64,000 bases of DNA, from contig NC_035178.2 in NCBI RefSeq assembly GCF_001659605.2, forward strand, positions 2,349,091 to 2,413,090, given 5' to 3'. Of this stretch, positions 36,551 through 55,092 are shown one piece after another. The DNA is from Manihot esculenta. Taxonomy: Eukaryota; Streptophyta; Magnoliopsida; Malpighiales; Euphorbiaceae. The position numbers and the translations under genes were made by a program. The notes under the pieces were generated by a model. It worked only from the letters and a program-made list of their open reading frames with translations, searched no databases and had not been told where the DNA came from. Numbering within the stretch: position 1 is the first letter of the stretch; each line of letters starts with the position of its first letter.

Positions 36551-39500
36551 ATGGCAAAAAGATCAGATTTTGCACAGAAGCTTTTAGATGATCTCCGGGT
36601 GCGGAAGGAACGAATGTCTGCTTCTCAAAGCTCAAAAAGTTCAAAGGCAATAGCAGCAGGTAAGCATTCCAATGAAATTTCACATTGCAAAATATGAACA
36701 GTAGCCTTTTTCCTCAGGAGCAACTTCAAGCTTCAGTTGTAGGTGTCTAGGCCCCGAAGATGAACTTTCTTCTCTGTAAATGTTATTTCTTATTCAACTA
36801 CTTAAAGCAATTCCAAGATCAGCAGGCATCAAGTGTTTTAAAGACAAGTTGGCATAAACTGTTTCAAAGCTCCTTCTTTTTCCCATCTTAGGCCATAAAT
36901 ATTCAGCACTTCAATTTAACACGACTATGACAATGAAAGATGCAAAGCTTTTTATGTTCGCTTTGCTTCCATTACCACATTGTCCATATTCAGAGTACAG
37001 TGAACACCATCAAATAAATTTTCATCCAGAATTAAACAAAATTAGTTAAGAGTTTCAAGTTCCCATCAGCTATCACTCCGCGAATCACATATCACACAAC
37101 TTAAAAACAAATAAAGAAAATACGGCGAGGAAGGAAGGAAGATAAACCAAATAAGAAATGAAGATATGTGACCGGATAAATCATAAATGCATGTTCATTC
37201 TAACCAATATAAGGTAAATAATTGAAATGAGAAGTCTATCTCAAACTAGAGAGGGGCTTTTAGAAGCAACGGCCTTGAATGCTGCCACTGGAAGATTGAA
37301 ATGTTGCGTAGAAGTATGCAGATAATTAATAAACATTGGTGTCAGAAGTATAATTATTTTCTAAAAGTAGTCTGTCTGTACAGATGCATATTCTTATTCC
37401 AAGCGCGCTTATAGAGGATCCACAGAAATGAAAACGCATCAAACTGTAAGTTATGATGGCTGAAGCTAGCAGATCTCATTTACTTCAATTACTTGATTTG
37501 CTTCACTTGTGCAGATTGTCTTAAAAAATGGAAATACACGCCCCAAGTCTATGGGAGGCAATAGGCCAGTCTCCATTGGAGAGGGTTCAGAACAGATTGT
37601 TCCTTTTGGGAGAGGTAAAAGCTCAGAACACATTGGAGATCTATCCATGGCACTGGCTTTTGCTCTTGAAAATGGAGGAAGCCTCAGAAGAATGGATTCA
37701 TCTGGCAATAGTTCAGTGCTGGGTTTCCTGAATCAGATTAGCAGACGATCAGTAGACATGGGCAAGATGGAAAGAAGCAGCATTGATAGGCACAGCTCCT
37801 CAACTAGCCGCTTCCCTAACCTTCCTCATCTCCATCTCAAAGAGATATCTAAAGGGGCACAAAAATTAAATCAGATCCTGAGAGCCTGCTCTAATGGTGT
37901 TAACTTTGATAGATATTCAATAGAAATTGGAAGGGAGCTATTGAAGGGGGCCATGGATTTAGAAGAGTCCCTCCGCATGCTAGTAAACCTGCAAGAAGCC
38001 TCAGAATACATGATCAAACCACAAAGCAAAACTCGGATCACATTGCTTGATGATGATGAAGATGACAATGATATCACCATGAAAACAGATGAGAATAAGC
38101 AACTTGCTCGGCCAATATTCTCATTTGACAAGCCTTCAAAGAATTCTCAATACATCCAGGAAGCTGCAAGAACTGATCTCAAGCAAAGGCTAATGGCCCT
38201 GACTTACAAATCGAAAACTACAAACTTCAGCTATGATAATCACAATTTAAGCACCTCACATTCCACTTCTCAGAGGCAATCAGCTAGCTACAACCCCAAT
38301 ATTAAAACTTTCACAGCTTTCCCAGAGCAAAAATATCATTCAGGTCCATTAATACCAAAACCAGAAAATGGGAGAATCCCAAATGTAATTGCAAAATTAA
38401 TGGGGCTGGAAGAACTTCCAGAAAATGATGATTCAAAGGATATGGCAAAGAAAGAGAACAGTTCCAAGGGAAAAACTGATCGGACAGTTGCAAAAAAAAC
38501 TGCAGAAGTTACACATGAAAGGAAGATGAAAGATCCCGGGAATTTGGCGTCAACAATCAGAAAACATAAAAAGATGCAGCACAACCAAATTCAATTGACC
38601 CAGGACACAACAAATAGCACGAAAGCAGAAAGGAACCTAGCAAATCAACATGCTAGCTTTGAACGGACTATTCAAGATAGAAAATTACAGCAGAAGGATG
38701 TGGAAGGGATAAAACCAATGAGAAGCTCAAACAAGGCCAACATGAAAATAGGCAAGCATCTGAGCAACATTGACCAATCAAGCCAAAGCATAAAAAGTCG
38801 AAAGGATATTCAGGAGAAAGAGAGAAAAAAGGCTAATCCAAAGCTGAGAGGACATAAAGGCAAAGAAAAAGGTGAAACTAAGGAACTAATCCTAAACCAT
38901 CAGCTACAGCAGATGACACATGGGATGCCAAATGGATCTGAAGCTGCAATTGCATTTCAGGGGCAAGCAGAATGCAATTTAATCATGCTTAAAACAGAAA
39001 TAAGAGATGCACGTGTGCTACTATCCAACGTACAACCAAAGTCTGCCAACAATCTTGCATTCCAACAGCATCAAATGCTCCAAGGTTTTGAGTCATTAGA
39101 CATAAAGCATCGTGCAGTAGAGAATGAGCAGCAGAGTGCTAAACAGATGATACAAGTGAGAAGGCAAATAAGAAGTGAATCCAGGAGCTCGCCAAAAAAG
39201 TATTCACACACAAGCCAAGCAACAACTAATAATGGAAGCTTCATAGAACCAACGGGTACAATGCAATCCATGGGATTCCGAAATAAGGGGGACCATGGAG
39301 ATCTTGTTCAAGACAATAATTCTCCTAATTTCAATGTTTCAGTGCAAGATTCAATGAATAACTCAAATCTAAATTCGTCTCCAAGAAATGTGAACTCTGA
39401 AGTAATGAGAGAAAAAAATATAACCACCATTCCACCATTAATAGAAGAGAAACCTGTACATCTACCTGCTGTGCAGAAGGTAAAGGTTGCAAGAGTTCAA

Positions 39501-40927
39501 AAGGCTGATGTTCCTCAAAAGATTGATGAACTGGTGGCAAGAAGAAGTGGAAATCCTCACAACTTGGGAAGGCCACTGAAACATCAGACTTCCATGTTGC
39601 CAGAAGCAAAGCAGAGAAGGCATAACACAGTTGGTCAATCCAAGGAAGAAGAACAAGTGAGATCCAACAGGTCCAACGAAGCAGAGGCAGGCATTCCTAA
39701 ATCCAAGAAATCAGTATCAAGCACACAACAACCAAGACTGTTGAAAGAACTACAAAGTCAACCTGAACAAGCTTCCAACTTGTGCATTCCTCCCATGAAT
39801 GACGAGTGCCAGAGCATAAAAGGACCAGAAATCCTACCTCCAGATGAAAATGTAAGCTTGTTCATTACTGCAGTGAAAACATGTTATTCTCAGAAAACAC
39901 AAACTATTTTAGAAACTTATACAAACTATAAGCTATTTCTTTGTCAGAAAAAAAAATTCTTACCTCCAAAGTAGTGAGCTAATGAAGGCTCTTTTGATGT
40001 TGCACAGTCATCGTCAGTGATAAATGATCAACAATGTTATGAACCTGATTTTGGCATAGACAAACACACATCTCATAGCATTGTCTTGGATCCACTTAAT
40101 AGTAAGTACAACAACACATTGTTTTATTTGACTTCTCAGAATATGGCTTTCCACACCTATAGAACTGCTGATTGAGAAATAAGTTGGCGATCAGTCCTCC
40201 AGTTCATTTACTACATCCAATTCTCCCATATATAATTGACAATTTAGTTGGGCTGACACCAACTGGTATTAGTAAGTGTTGCAAAATAAAGGCCTCTAAT
40301 GTCAAAGGTCATTATTGGATTTTTGCAGGAAATCGTGAAGGCAAGATAGATATAAGTTACACCCCACAACTGGAGAATCAAAAAGTATATGGATTGGAAA
40401 CACTAGAGCCGCTAACAGAAAGTGAAAATCACCTCAAGCAAATCCTGATTAAAAGTCAGCTATTTCTTAACACAGCAGAAGCACTTTTTAAACTCAATAT
40501 TCCTCTTGACATTCTCCATGCTGGTGATCGTGACTGCCACGATGAACAGCGCAAGCTCATATTGGACTGTGGCTATGAAGTAATGAAACGAAAAGGGAAA
40601 AGGCAAGAGCTTAGCGTTCATCCTTTCATGAGGATTTCTATCACTTCATTTAAGGTAAGATCCTTGTATGACTTGATTAAGCAGTTGCAAAAAGATATTG
40701 GGAAGTTAAAACATAAAGCAGAATGCACTGTTGAAGATTACCTCCCCAAAATGCTTGAGATTGATGTCTACAACAGGGATCTAGATGTTAATTGTATGTG
40801 GGACTTCGGTTGGCATGAGATGATGTTTGCATTTCTCGAAAAAGATGATGTTATAAGGGATGTGGAGAGGCATTTGCTCAATGCACTCCTCGATGAGGTT
40901 ACTGGAGATCTTATGCTAGTATTTTGA
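36551..40927 (+). CDS. TON1-recruiting-motif (TRM)/LONGIFOLIA-like protein with DUF4378
   Basis: Five exons: 36551-36659, 37384-37445, 37515-39851, 40008-40101, 40329-40927; about 1066 residues with all phases consistent. The start MAKRSDFAQKLLDDLRVRKE is a conserved N-terminal block. The VIAKLMGLEELP motif at about residues 348-359 is the LMGL signature of TRM proteins (DUF3741 region). The long exon 3 is otherwise disordered, rich in Ser, Gln and Lys, typical of scaffold proteins. The last exon encodes the C-terminal DUF4378 domain (about 900-1060, with YEVMKRKGKRQE, LPKMLEID and WDFGWHEMMF). Family knowledge: TRM proteins bind microtubules and recruit TON1 and PP2A complexes that set the prephase band, cell shape and organ elongation. 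I infer a cytoskeletal role here. Which TRM number it corresponds to cannot be decided by eye. The exon 2 and exon 4 models are short and the least certain. Confidence 0.88.
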
Positions 40928-43900
40928 TTACATTTAAGAACAACACTATGTAATGCATAAAAAGAAAGTTTGCTTTTCATTCTGGTGCACAGCAAACAAA
41001 ATAATTTGTGTGGCACATATGTGATTTTCACCCAATATAACTTCAATTATACTGCTTATTTTTGCTCAACTGTAATGCTTGTTATAGATCTTCTGATTTT
41101 GTATTAGTGAAATTCAATCAGCTAATTCTCCAAACTATTCTATTCATCTACTCCTTCGCACAAAAGTGAAAACAGAGATATTTCATTTAAAAATATAACA
41201 ACAAAAAGTATAGAGACATGAAGCTCAGATAACATTGGACGGAAGCAAGCAACACCCATTCCATATGTATGTCAAACAAGATCAATTTGATTCAGGTAAG
41301 CTTAAATAATAATGTCAGAAATCAATGAGATACTTTCCCATACTAATCAGAGGTTTAATAATTCATAGAATCCAAGTAAAATAATATAGAATGATATACC
41401 TTTGTGTTGCGGAGATCATATTTACAAGCAAATATAAAAGAAAAAAATCAACAAATATTCTTGAGCGAAGCATAATGAGCATCACAGTTTCAGAGTATCT
41501 CTTCAGTAATCACCTTACGCCTGTTTGGTTGCCAGGAAAATGCTGGAAAGAAAGTTACAAGAAATCGTTCTTTACATTATTTCAAACTCCATAATCCAAC
41601 GTCTGAACTCAGTTGGTCCTATCGGAACCTTGAATCATCAGGTTAAGCTCGAAATTTCGGTTCTCTGTCTGCTTTCCTCGAGTTTTTTCTCGCCAACCAA
41701 GGTGGCGCAAACTTCATTTAGCCTAGATGGACCGTCAAGTCCAGCGGGCGGGGACTGGATAACCTAGTTTCTAGGGCCTTAAGTTCGGCCCATAGTTAAA
41801 TTCCCGATCTTGCTTTATTAAGAAACGACGCCGAACGTTGCCAGATATTATTTTGCTTTTGCTTTTACAGATTTCATTTCATTGTGTGAGAAACGGTTAC
41901 CGTCTGCTTGCCCTTTTTTTTTTTTTTGGTAAGCGAGTACAGTAATTATAATAATATTAATAATAAGGGATAAACTAATTAATTGTTAAATGAGAATAAA
42001 AGAGGTAGAAAGTTTAAGTCTTATTTTCTCTATTTTATAATTTTTATTCTTTTTCTTATTTATCTTAAAATTATTTTTTTTTATTTATAATAACATATAA
42101 ATTAATTATTATAATTTTATTTTATTTTATTTTTAAAATATCTTTTAATATTTAATAAAATTTAATATCTTTAAAATAACATAATTAAAAATTAATAAAA
42201 AAATTATATTTTTTAATATATATAAAAAATAAAATAAAAAATATATAAAAGAGAAGGAGTATTTTTTTTTTTTTACCAAGAAATTTCATTGATTGGAAAT
42301 AGATCATAAAATTCAAGCCATACAACTCAGAAGCAACCTATGATTCAGCTTAAGCCCAAGTAACACAAGCCCTAAGGAAAATGGGTCAAACAATATAAAT
42401 ACAAACAAATTAGAACCCAAAATCAATCTCAAACTAAACCTTCCTCAATATTTGTCGTTGCCTCTAGCTGAAACTCAAGCAGGGGATAGAAGCTTCCTCT
42501 TCTTTGCCACCAACTTCCACCAAAAAGAAACCAATGCAGATGATCACCGAAGAAGATCAAGGCTCAAGCTAGTGCTGAAATCAATTGGAATTTAGATAGG
42601 AGTAGATGAGGAAGATTCCTTTTCCAACATCCAGTCAATGACATCTGCCATATTGTAGATCTATCATAGAAGAGGGGAGAATAGTGCATGCAAGCACCCT
42701 CATCTCAAAATCATTAAAAAATATATTAGAACCCTTAATATTTTGAGGTGCTTACAACTTTTTCTAAGAGATTAGAGAATAAATAAAAACAACAAATCAA
42801 AAAAGTAGGAGAATGAAGGTTCACAATCGAATTTCCAGCAAAAAATTAACTAAACACAATTATTTTTTAGAAAAAAGAGAGATAAAAGGTTTTAAAAAAG
42901 ATAAAAATATATTAACAATAAATTAAATTTATTTGCAATGGTTATTGGTGTTTCAAGTTTTTTTCAAAAAAAACTTTGTACCCTTTTTTTCAACCTATAT
43001 GCCTCTCCCTGTGTACATATTGATCATAGAATAATATAAAATAATAAATAAAAATTATATATTTATTCAAATAATAAAATAAACTATTTAATATAATAAA
43101 TTAATAATTTTATTCCTTATTTTAATAATAAAATAAATTATATGAATATAATATTTTTAATAAATTTACATGTCCGTAGAAAGCACTCACACAAATTTTT
43201 ATGAAATGTTTGATTGGAATAAGAAATTTAGGAATTCGTCTGTTGAAGAACGGATTGTTATGATTTTATAAATGAAAATTAGAATATTTTGTCTATGATA
43301 TTTATTATTTTCCCTCCATACACAGATTCTACGTTTAAAAATACAATTTAATGGATTTTTTAAAATAATTTTATTATTAAAAATGAAAATTTTAATATTT
43401 TTAATTTAAAAAATAAAAAATTTAAGTTTTTATGTAATTTTATAAGAATTTATTTAATTTTTTTTATTAAAAAATGAGACAGACAGTAATAAATTTTAAT
43501 TTCATAATATTAAAATTATTTTTAAAAAAATATAAGGTCTCAAGTCGGATAAAGAAATATATTGATCGGGCCCATTTAAGGTACTTAGGATTGGGGCAAA
43601 GAGATGGTTGGGCCGACCAAACAGAATCATAATAAATAATTAATAAAGAAAGACGCGTAGGATCAAGTGCGTGCTATCCTTCGGAATAAACTCTGTACAT
43701 GTGTCGCATCGAAGCCAAAATCCGTGGGCGTTAAAGCTGAACCTACCAGCCTCGGCATCTGATCCGCATCGATAGTGAAGCTGTTTTCTCCTCGACTAAG
43801 CTTTAGCCTTGGCTTTTTCTCTAAGCTGCTTTGTTTTTCCTTTTACCACCCGTCTATCGATCCTCATTTGAGGAAACAAACTTCGTCTTAGCGTTCTCTT

Positions 43901-44149
43901 CTAGCATATCTAACCTTTCCCTCTCTCAGGTATCTTAACGTTCTCGTTTAGCTTCATCAACTGATTTAATTAGATGATTTGGTCGATCATTTGATTATTT
44001 ATTACTTTAACCATATTGACCGTTGTATTCCTGGGTGGAAAGTGAAAATGGAAATACTGAAATCAGCTAAATTCTGAGATTTTTTTTAAAATGGCTTTAG
44101 CGTTTGTACATTCTGTTCGATTCTGAAATTCTCTGTATTTGAATCTTAG
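40928..44149. other. Spacer, then promoter and leader of the PGI gene
   Basis: From 41940 to 43560 the DNA is AT-rich. A separate block at 42263-42720 may be a retroelement tail. The 80-codon frame at 41525-41767 matches nothing I know. From 43560 the sequence turns balanced. A CT-rich leader ends CTCTCAG | GTATCT at 43929/43930, and AG directly precedes the PGI start codon at 44150. An intron in the 5' untranslated region from 43930 to 44149, with the ATG as the first bases of the next exon, is therefore plausible. Confidence 0.45.
42263..42720 (-). mobile_element. Possible 5'-truncated LINE 3' end (minus strand)
   Basis: It starts on the + strand with a T tract (about 42262-42275). On the minus strand it reads as a transcript-like sequence ending AATCAATGAAATTTCTTGGT followed by poly(A), a typical ending of plant LINE copies. 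Composition differs from the AT-rich flanks. No coding remnant or target duplication is recognised, so a processed cDNA scrap is also possible. Confidence 0.35.
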
Positions 44150-51091
<6,942 letters not shown>

Positions 51092-52633
51092 TTCTGGATA
51101 CTACACACCGGCTCACTATTTTGTCTGATTATCTGAAAGGTTGTTGGCTTCATTTTCAGTTTATCTAAATATTGCAGACGCAGCATATTGCTTACTTCTC
51201 TCCGAGTTGAGGAGACTTCTAATGTTTTATGATCCTCTTTAACAAGAGCATGGCTATTATATGAGTATACGCATAAACTTCACATGCACAATAATTATCA
51301 TGGAGTGAATTTCCATGCAAGTTTTGTTCATCAATACCAAATAAAAAGTGTGCTTCCATTTTTTTTCTCTACCGAGTCCATTTTGTTTATATTAAGCATT
51401 GAAGAGCCTCCCCAACGTTTTAACATTACCCTGGGAACTGTTCCTTGACATCAGAAGAAAGGAGAGAGAGAAATGAAAGCAGTGGAATGATAAAAGTGAT
51501 ACCAATAACAGTGGCAAGGAATTATATTTACTTGCACAGATGGCTCTGACATCCGAGTTCAACATGTAAATTATAACCCAGCGGAATGGATAAAACTTGC
51601 AAATTGTAAGGATGCTGAAGCCAAGCTACATGAGCTAAAATTGCCTCTTAATGAAAAAAAGAAAAAAAAAAAAAAAGTAGGCCTAAGAGCTTAATGAATT
51701 GGCCCATGGTAAGCCCTTCCACAAGAGGCAATTTGTATTGGAAGGAATACTGATGATATGGTGTCTCTTCACCTGGCACTTTCATATGGATGGGGTGTGG
51801 CGACATGAGCCTTGCCCTTGAGGTCAGAGAAGATGAAAGAGCACCAGGGAAAGAAATGCGTCTTTCAAGCGTAAAACGGGCATCTCTTCTAGTCAAAATT
51901 CAAAAACTTGCATAAAAACCTCAACCGGGATTTGGCATACATAAAACATCAAGAGTTCTTGACGTTCTCATTCTAAATCTTTTCCAAAATATGCAGTCTT
52001 TTCCAGTCTTCTATCATCTGTGCTCATCATTGTATGGGTATTTCTGTTCTGCCCATGTTTTTAATTTACTTTTTTATATCCTACCGAATAGTGATTTGAT
52101 CAATCACAAGGAATCAGACTAATCACAAGGAAGACAACAACGGTGCAGCTTTATATAGAAAACATGGCAGTATAATCCAGCGGAGACTGGGAATTGTCCT
52201 TTCCTTGATTCATCAATTGTTTTAGATTGTCATTTCAAATACCTCAATGGCTACAAATTTACTTTGATTCAGCTCATTTGCATCATTATGAGCTACAAAA
52301 GAAAATAAACATCCAAAACTATCTTTTGAACAGTTAATTTCCTGAAAATGCAAAATGCAGAAAACTCAATTGTAGTGATTGGATTTATTTATCTGATTAG
52401 CTTGCATATTTCATGTGCAAGTAAAGGTGCATAATTTCGTCTAAATATCTTCATGACATTCCGAATTCGAATTTTCTTGAAAACCACTTGCAGAACAGGG
52501 GCTTTTCTTCTTTCGATTCTTAAGCAAACCATCTGTTTGCTTAAGTTACTGAGCCAAGCTGTCCTAAGAACCCCCCCAAAAGGAAAAGCAAAGATATCTT
52601 AGATCATAGTAAATACAAACAAATACCCAAAAC
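51092..52633. other. 3' regions of the convergent PGI and dUTPase genes
   Basis: The two genes converge here. The DNA holds their 3' untranslated regions and spacer. The minus-strand 82-codon frame at 51648-51896 resembles nothing I know. No repeat or RNA gene is recognised. Confidence 0.5.
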
Positions 52634-53343
52634 TCAAATGCCAGTTGAACCGAATCCTCCTTCACCTCTCAAAGTTGTATCCAAATCCTCAACTTCCACA
52701 ACATCAGGAGTCATAATTTTCTCGATAATTAGCTGGGCAATCCGATCTCCCACTTTAACATCAAAATCCATATCCGAATGATTAAACAATATAACCCCAA
52801 CTGGACCCCTGTAATCAGCATCTATCACACCTGCACCCACGTCAATGGAGTGCTTCCATGCTAATCCTGATCTAGGCCCTGCATTGAACAACAAAAACAA
52901 GTCATTCCCAGGAGAAATTCATTCATCTAAGAGAGGAAAAAGGGAGGATACCAATTCGAGCATATGTTCCTTCAGGAATGACAATGCTCAGATCTGTTGG
53001 GATAAGAGCCTTCCCTCTAGCAGGGACCCTAGTCTCAGTTGCACTGCACACCAAAAAATGAAACCGCATGAAAATTGAATCCCCATATTTTAGATAACTT
53101 CTGAGAAATTAGAAGGGAAGAAAGGAAATTTCCACTTTCGCCATCATACCTGGAGAGATCATATCCCGCAGATAAAGGAGAAGCTCTGGAAGGCAAAATA
53201 GCTTTTTCAGAGAGCTTTTTAACCCTAAATAGAGCGACCGGAGTTTCTGAGACCTCATGAACGCCATTCTGTTGAAGCTTGGGAATCTTGGGAACCGGTT
53301 CTTTGATTTCAGGGCTGTTATTCTGAACTTCGGCTTGAGCCAT
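52634..53343 (-). CDS. DUT: Deoxyuridine 5'-triphosphate nucleotidohydrolase (dUTPase)
   Basis: Three exons: 53343-53150, 53043-52952, 52878-52634; 176 residues, normal for the trimeric dUTPase family. All five conserved motifs are present: AGYDLSS (59-65), [10 protein letters not shown] with the Arg and Ser of motif 2 (96-105), GVIDADYRG with the catalytic Asp and Tyr (112-120), RIAQLI, and the C-terminal arm [10 protein letters not shown] (from 166). The enzyme hydrolyses dUTP to dUMP and pyrophosphate, which keeps uracil out of DNA and supplies dUMP for thymidylate synthesis. The 30-residue leader [10 protein letters not shown]... is polar and poor in basic residues, so nuclear/cytosolic rather than organellar is likely, by inference. 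The start is the ATG that begins this leader; a longer upstream frame would translate through a tandem repeat. Expression is expected in dividing cells, but no regulatory site is visible. Confidence 0.95.
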
Positions 53344-53346
53344 CCT

Positions 53347-53410
53347 GGAGAAACGGCAGCGAGATGCGAATATAGGGAGAAACGGCAACGAGATGCGAAT
53401 ATAGGGAGAA
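53347..53410. repeat. 29-bp tandem duplication in the dUTPase 5' leader
   Basis: The unit starting GGAGAAACGGC occurs at 53347 and 53376 with a single A/G difference visible, and the first bases of a third copy begin at 53405. It sits immediately upstream of the dUTPase start codon (minus strand), in the presumed 5' untranslated region or core promoter. Confidence 0.85.
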
Positions 53411-53927
53411 ACGACTTTGAAGGTGGGAGAAATGCTGGATTTGAGGGATTAAATAAAGAAGGAACCGCGCAAGATTTTCCGATTAATGGCGCCAAGGTTT
53501 CCCACCATAGCATTTTGGTGGCATTGTACGTTCGTATTCAGTAAGCAGGTTGTAAGGTTTATGACTTTTGGGCTTTTCCAGGGAGCTTGCTAACGTACGC
53601 CCACGGATGATACCGTTTTAACCTATACATCAATCTAACAAAATTTTTCAACCGCCACATTAATTTTATCTTATTTTTTAAAAAATTTATAAAAATATCT
53701 CAACGGAAGAGTGACTTACTTTCCTTTTATTAAAAAAACTTTAATTTTTAAAAAATTAAATAAAAATACTTTTAATATGCCTGAAATTCGATGAAATAAT
53801 GGAACGAGAGATAGATAATAATTTAATTTATAAAAAAATTAATGACTCTGATTGAATCTTTAAGAGTTAATAGAAGCTGAAAGGTTTCTGATTCATGGAA
53901 ATTTAGATTTAAAAAAAGGATTATGAC

Positions 53928-54355
53928 TAGGGTGCGCCGTATTTGGTTCAAATTAAAAAAATCGATCGAATCAAATTGAATTAAAAATTTGATTTGATTT
54001 TTTATATATTTTAGTTCGGTTTGATTTTATTCAGAAAAAAATCGAAAAACCAAACTGAACTGATTAGTGATAATAATATATTTTTTCAATAATATAGAGA
54101 AATTAAATTATATTAAAATTAAAATATTTTAATTAAATTTTAAAATACTTAAAATAAAGTGTAAAAAATAAAAAAATTATTAAAAATTAAAATCGATCAA
54201 ACCGAATTAAATCAAACCGAATCAAACTGATTCAGTTCGATTCGGTTTCTGACCAAAATCGATTCGGTTCGATTTTTATAAACATTAAAATTTTGATTTT
54301 CAGTTTATTCGGTTCTGTTCGGTTTTAAACCAAACCGACCGAATACTCACCCCTA
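53928..54355. mobile_element. hAT-type MITE, 428 bp
   Basis: The element begins TAGGGTGCGCCGTATTTGG and ends, read inward on the other strand, TAGGGGTGAGTATTCGGT, giving imperfect inverted termini. It is flanked by a perfect 8-bp duplication, ATTATGAC at 53920-53927 and 54356-54363, diagnostic of hAT-type insertion. The interior contains many CGGTTTGATTCGG-type sub-terminal motifs and an AT-rich centre, and no coding sequence. It lies between the dUTPase and DUF620 genes. A diverged relative is at 59416-59864. Confidence 0.9.
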
Positions 54356-54363
54356 ATTATGAC

Positions 54364-55092
54364 ATTTTAATCAATGTTTTTTGGAATTGAATAGTGATAT
54401 AGTAAATATGTCAGACAACTCATTAATAGATTTTATTATATTCATCATGCACGTTTTTTCTATTAATCTTATTGCATGTGTAATTATGATTTTTAGAATC
54501 TCTATATACTTTAGAGAAAACGATGACTGATGTCGAATATCGGTGATGTCAATTTACTTATTTCGAAAATAGATATGGTTATAGGCGTAGGAGGTATGAT
54601 TTGCACAAGATCAGCTTTATGTAGTTCAATTAGATTGGAGCTTGGCATGGAAACTCTTTCGTTCTCTTGTACATTTGTCACAATTTCAATTTTAATGAAA
54701 TTTATAATTATTATGTCATTAGTTCTAAATAGATACTAAAATCTTAAAGTTTTCTAATTATACAATCAAATAAAATTTTAATATCTAATAAAATTTAATA
54801 TTTTTAAAATGGGTGTAATAAGAAAGTTAATAAAAATTATATTTTTTAAGTAAAATAGATAAAAATTATAGTATAGGGTGAGTATTAAAATTATTTATAA
54901 AACTCTAAATTTTGAGTTTAAATTTTAATCAAAGTTTAATAAATTCCAATGGAATTAAATGCCCATAGCCTTAGAAGGATAATTTACAAATTCAAATTTA
55001 TCTAAATGTACAGGAATATGCTGATCAGCTCTCATTTCTCCCTCTAACAGAAAAATAAAAATAAAAATAAAAAAGAAGAAGAAGAAATAGCT
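54364..55092. other. AT-rich spacer downstream of the DUF620 gene
   Basis: Nothing beyond AT-rich sequence and an A-rich stretch at 55049-55085 is visible. The 69-codon frame at 54530-54739 is unsupported. Confidence 0.5.
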
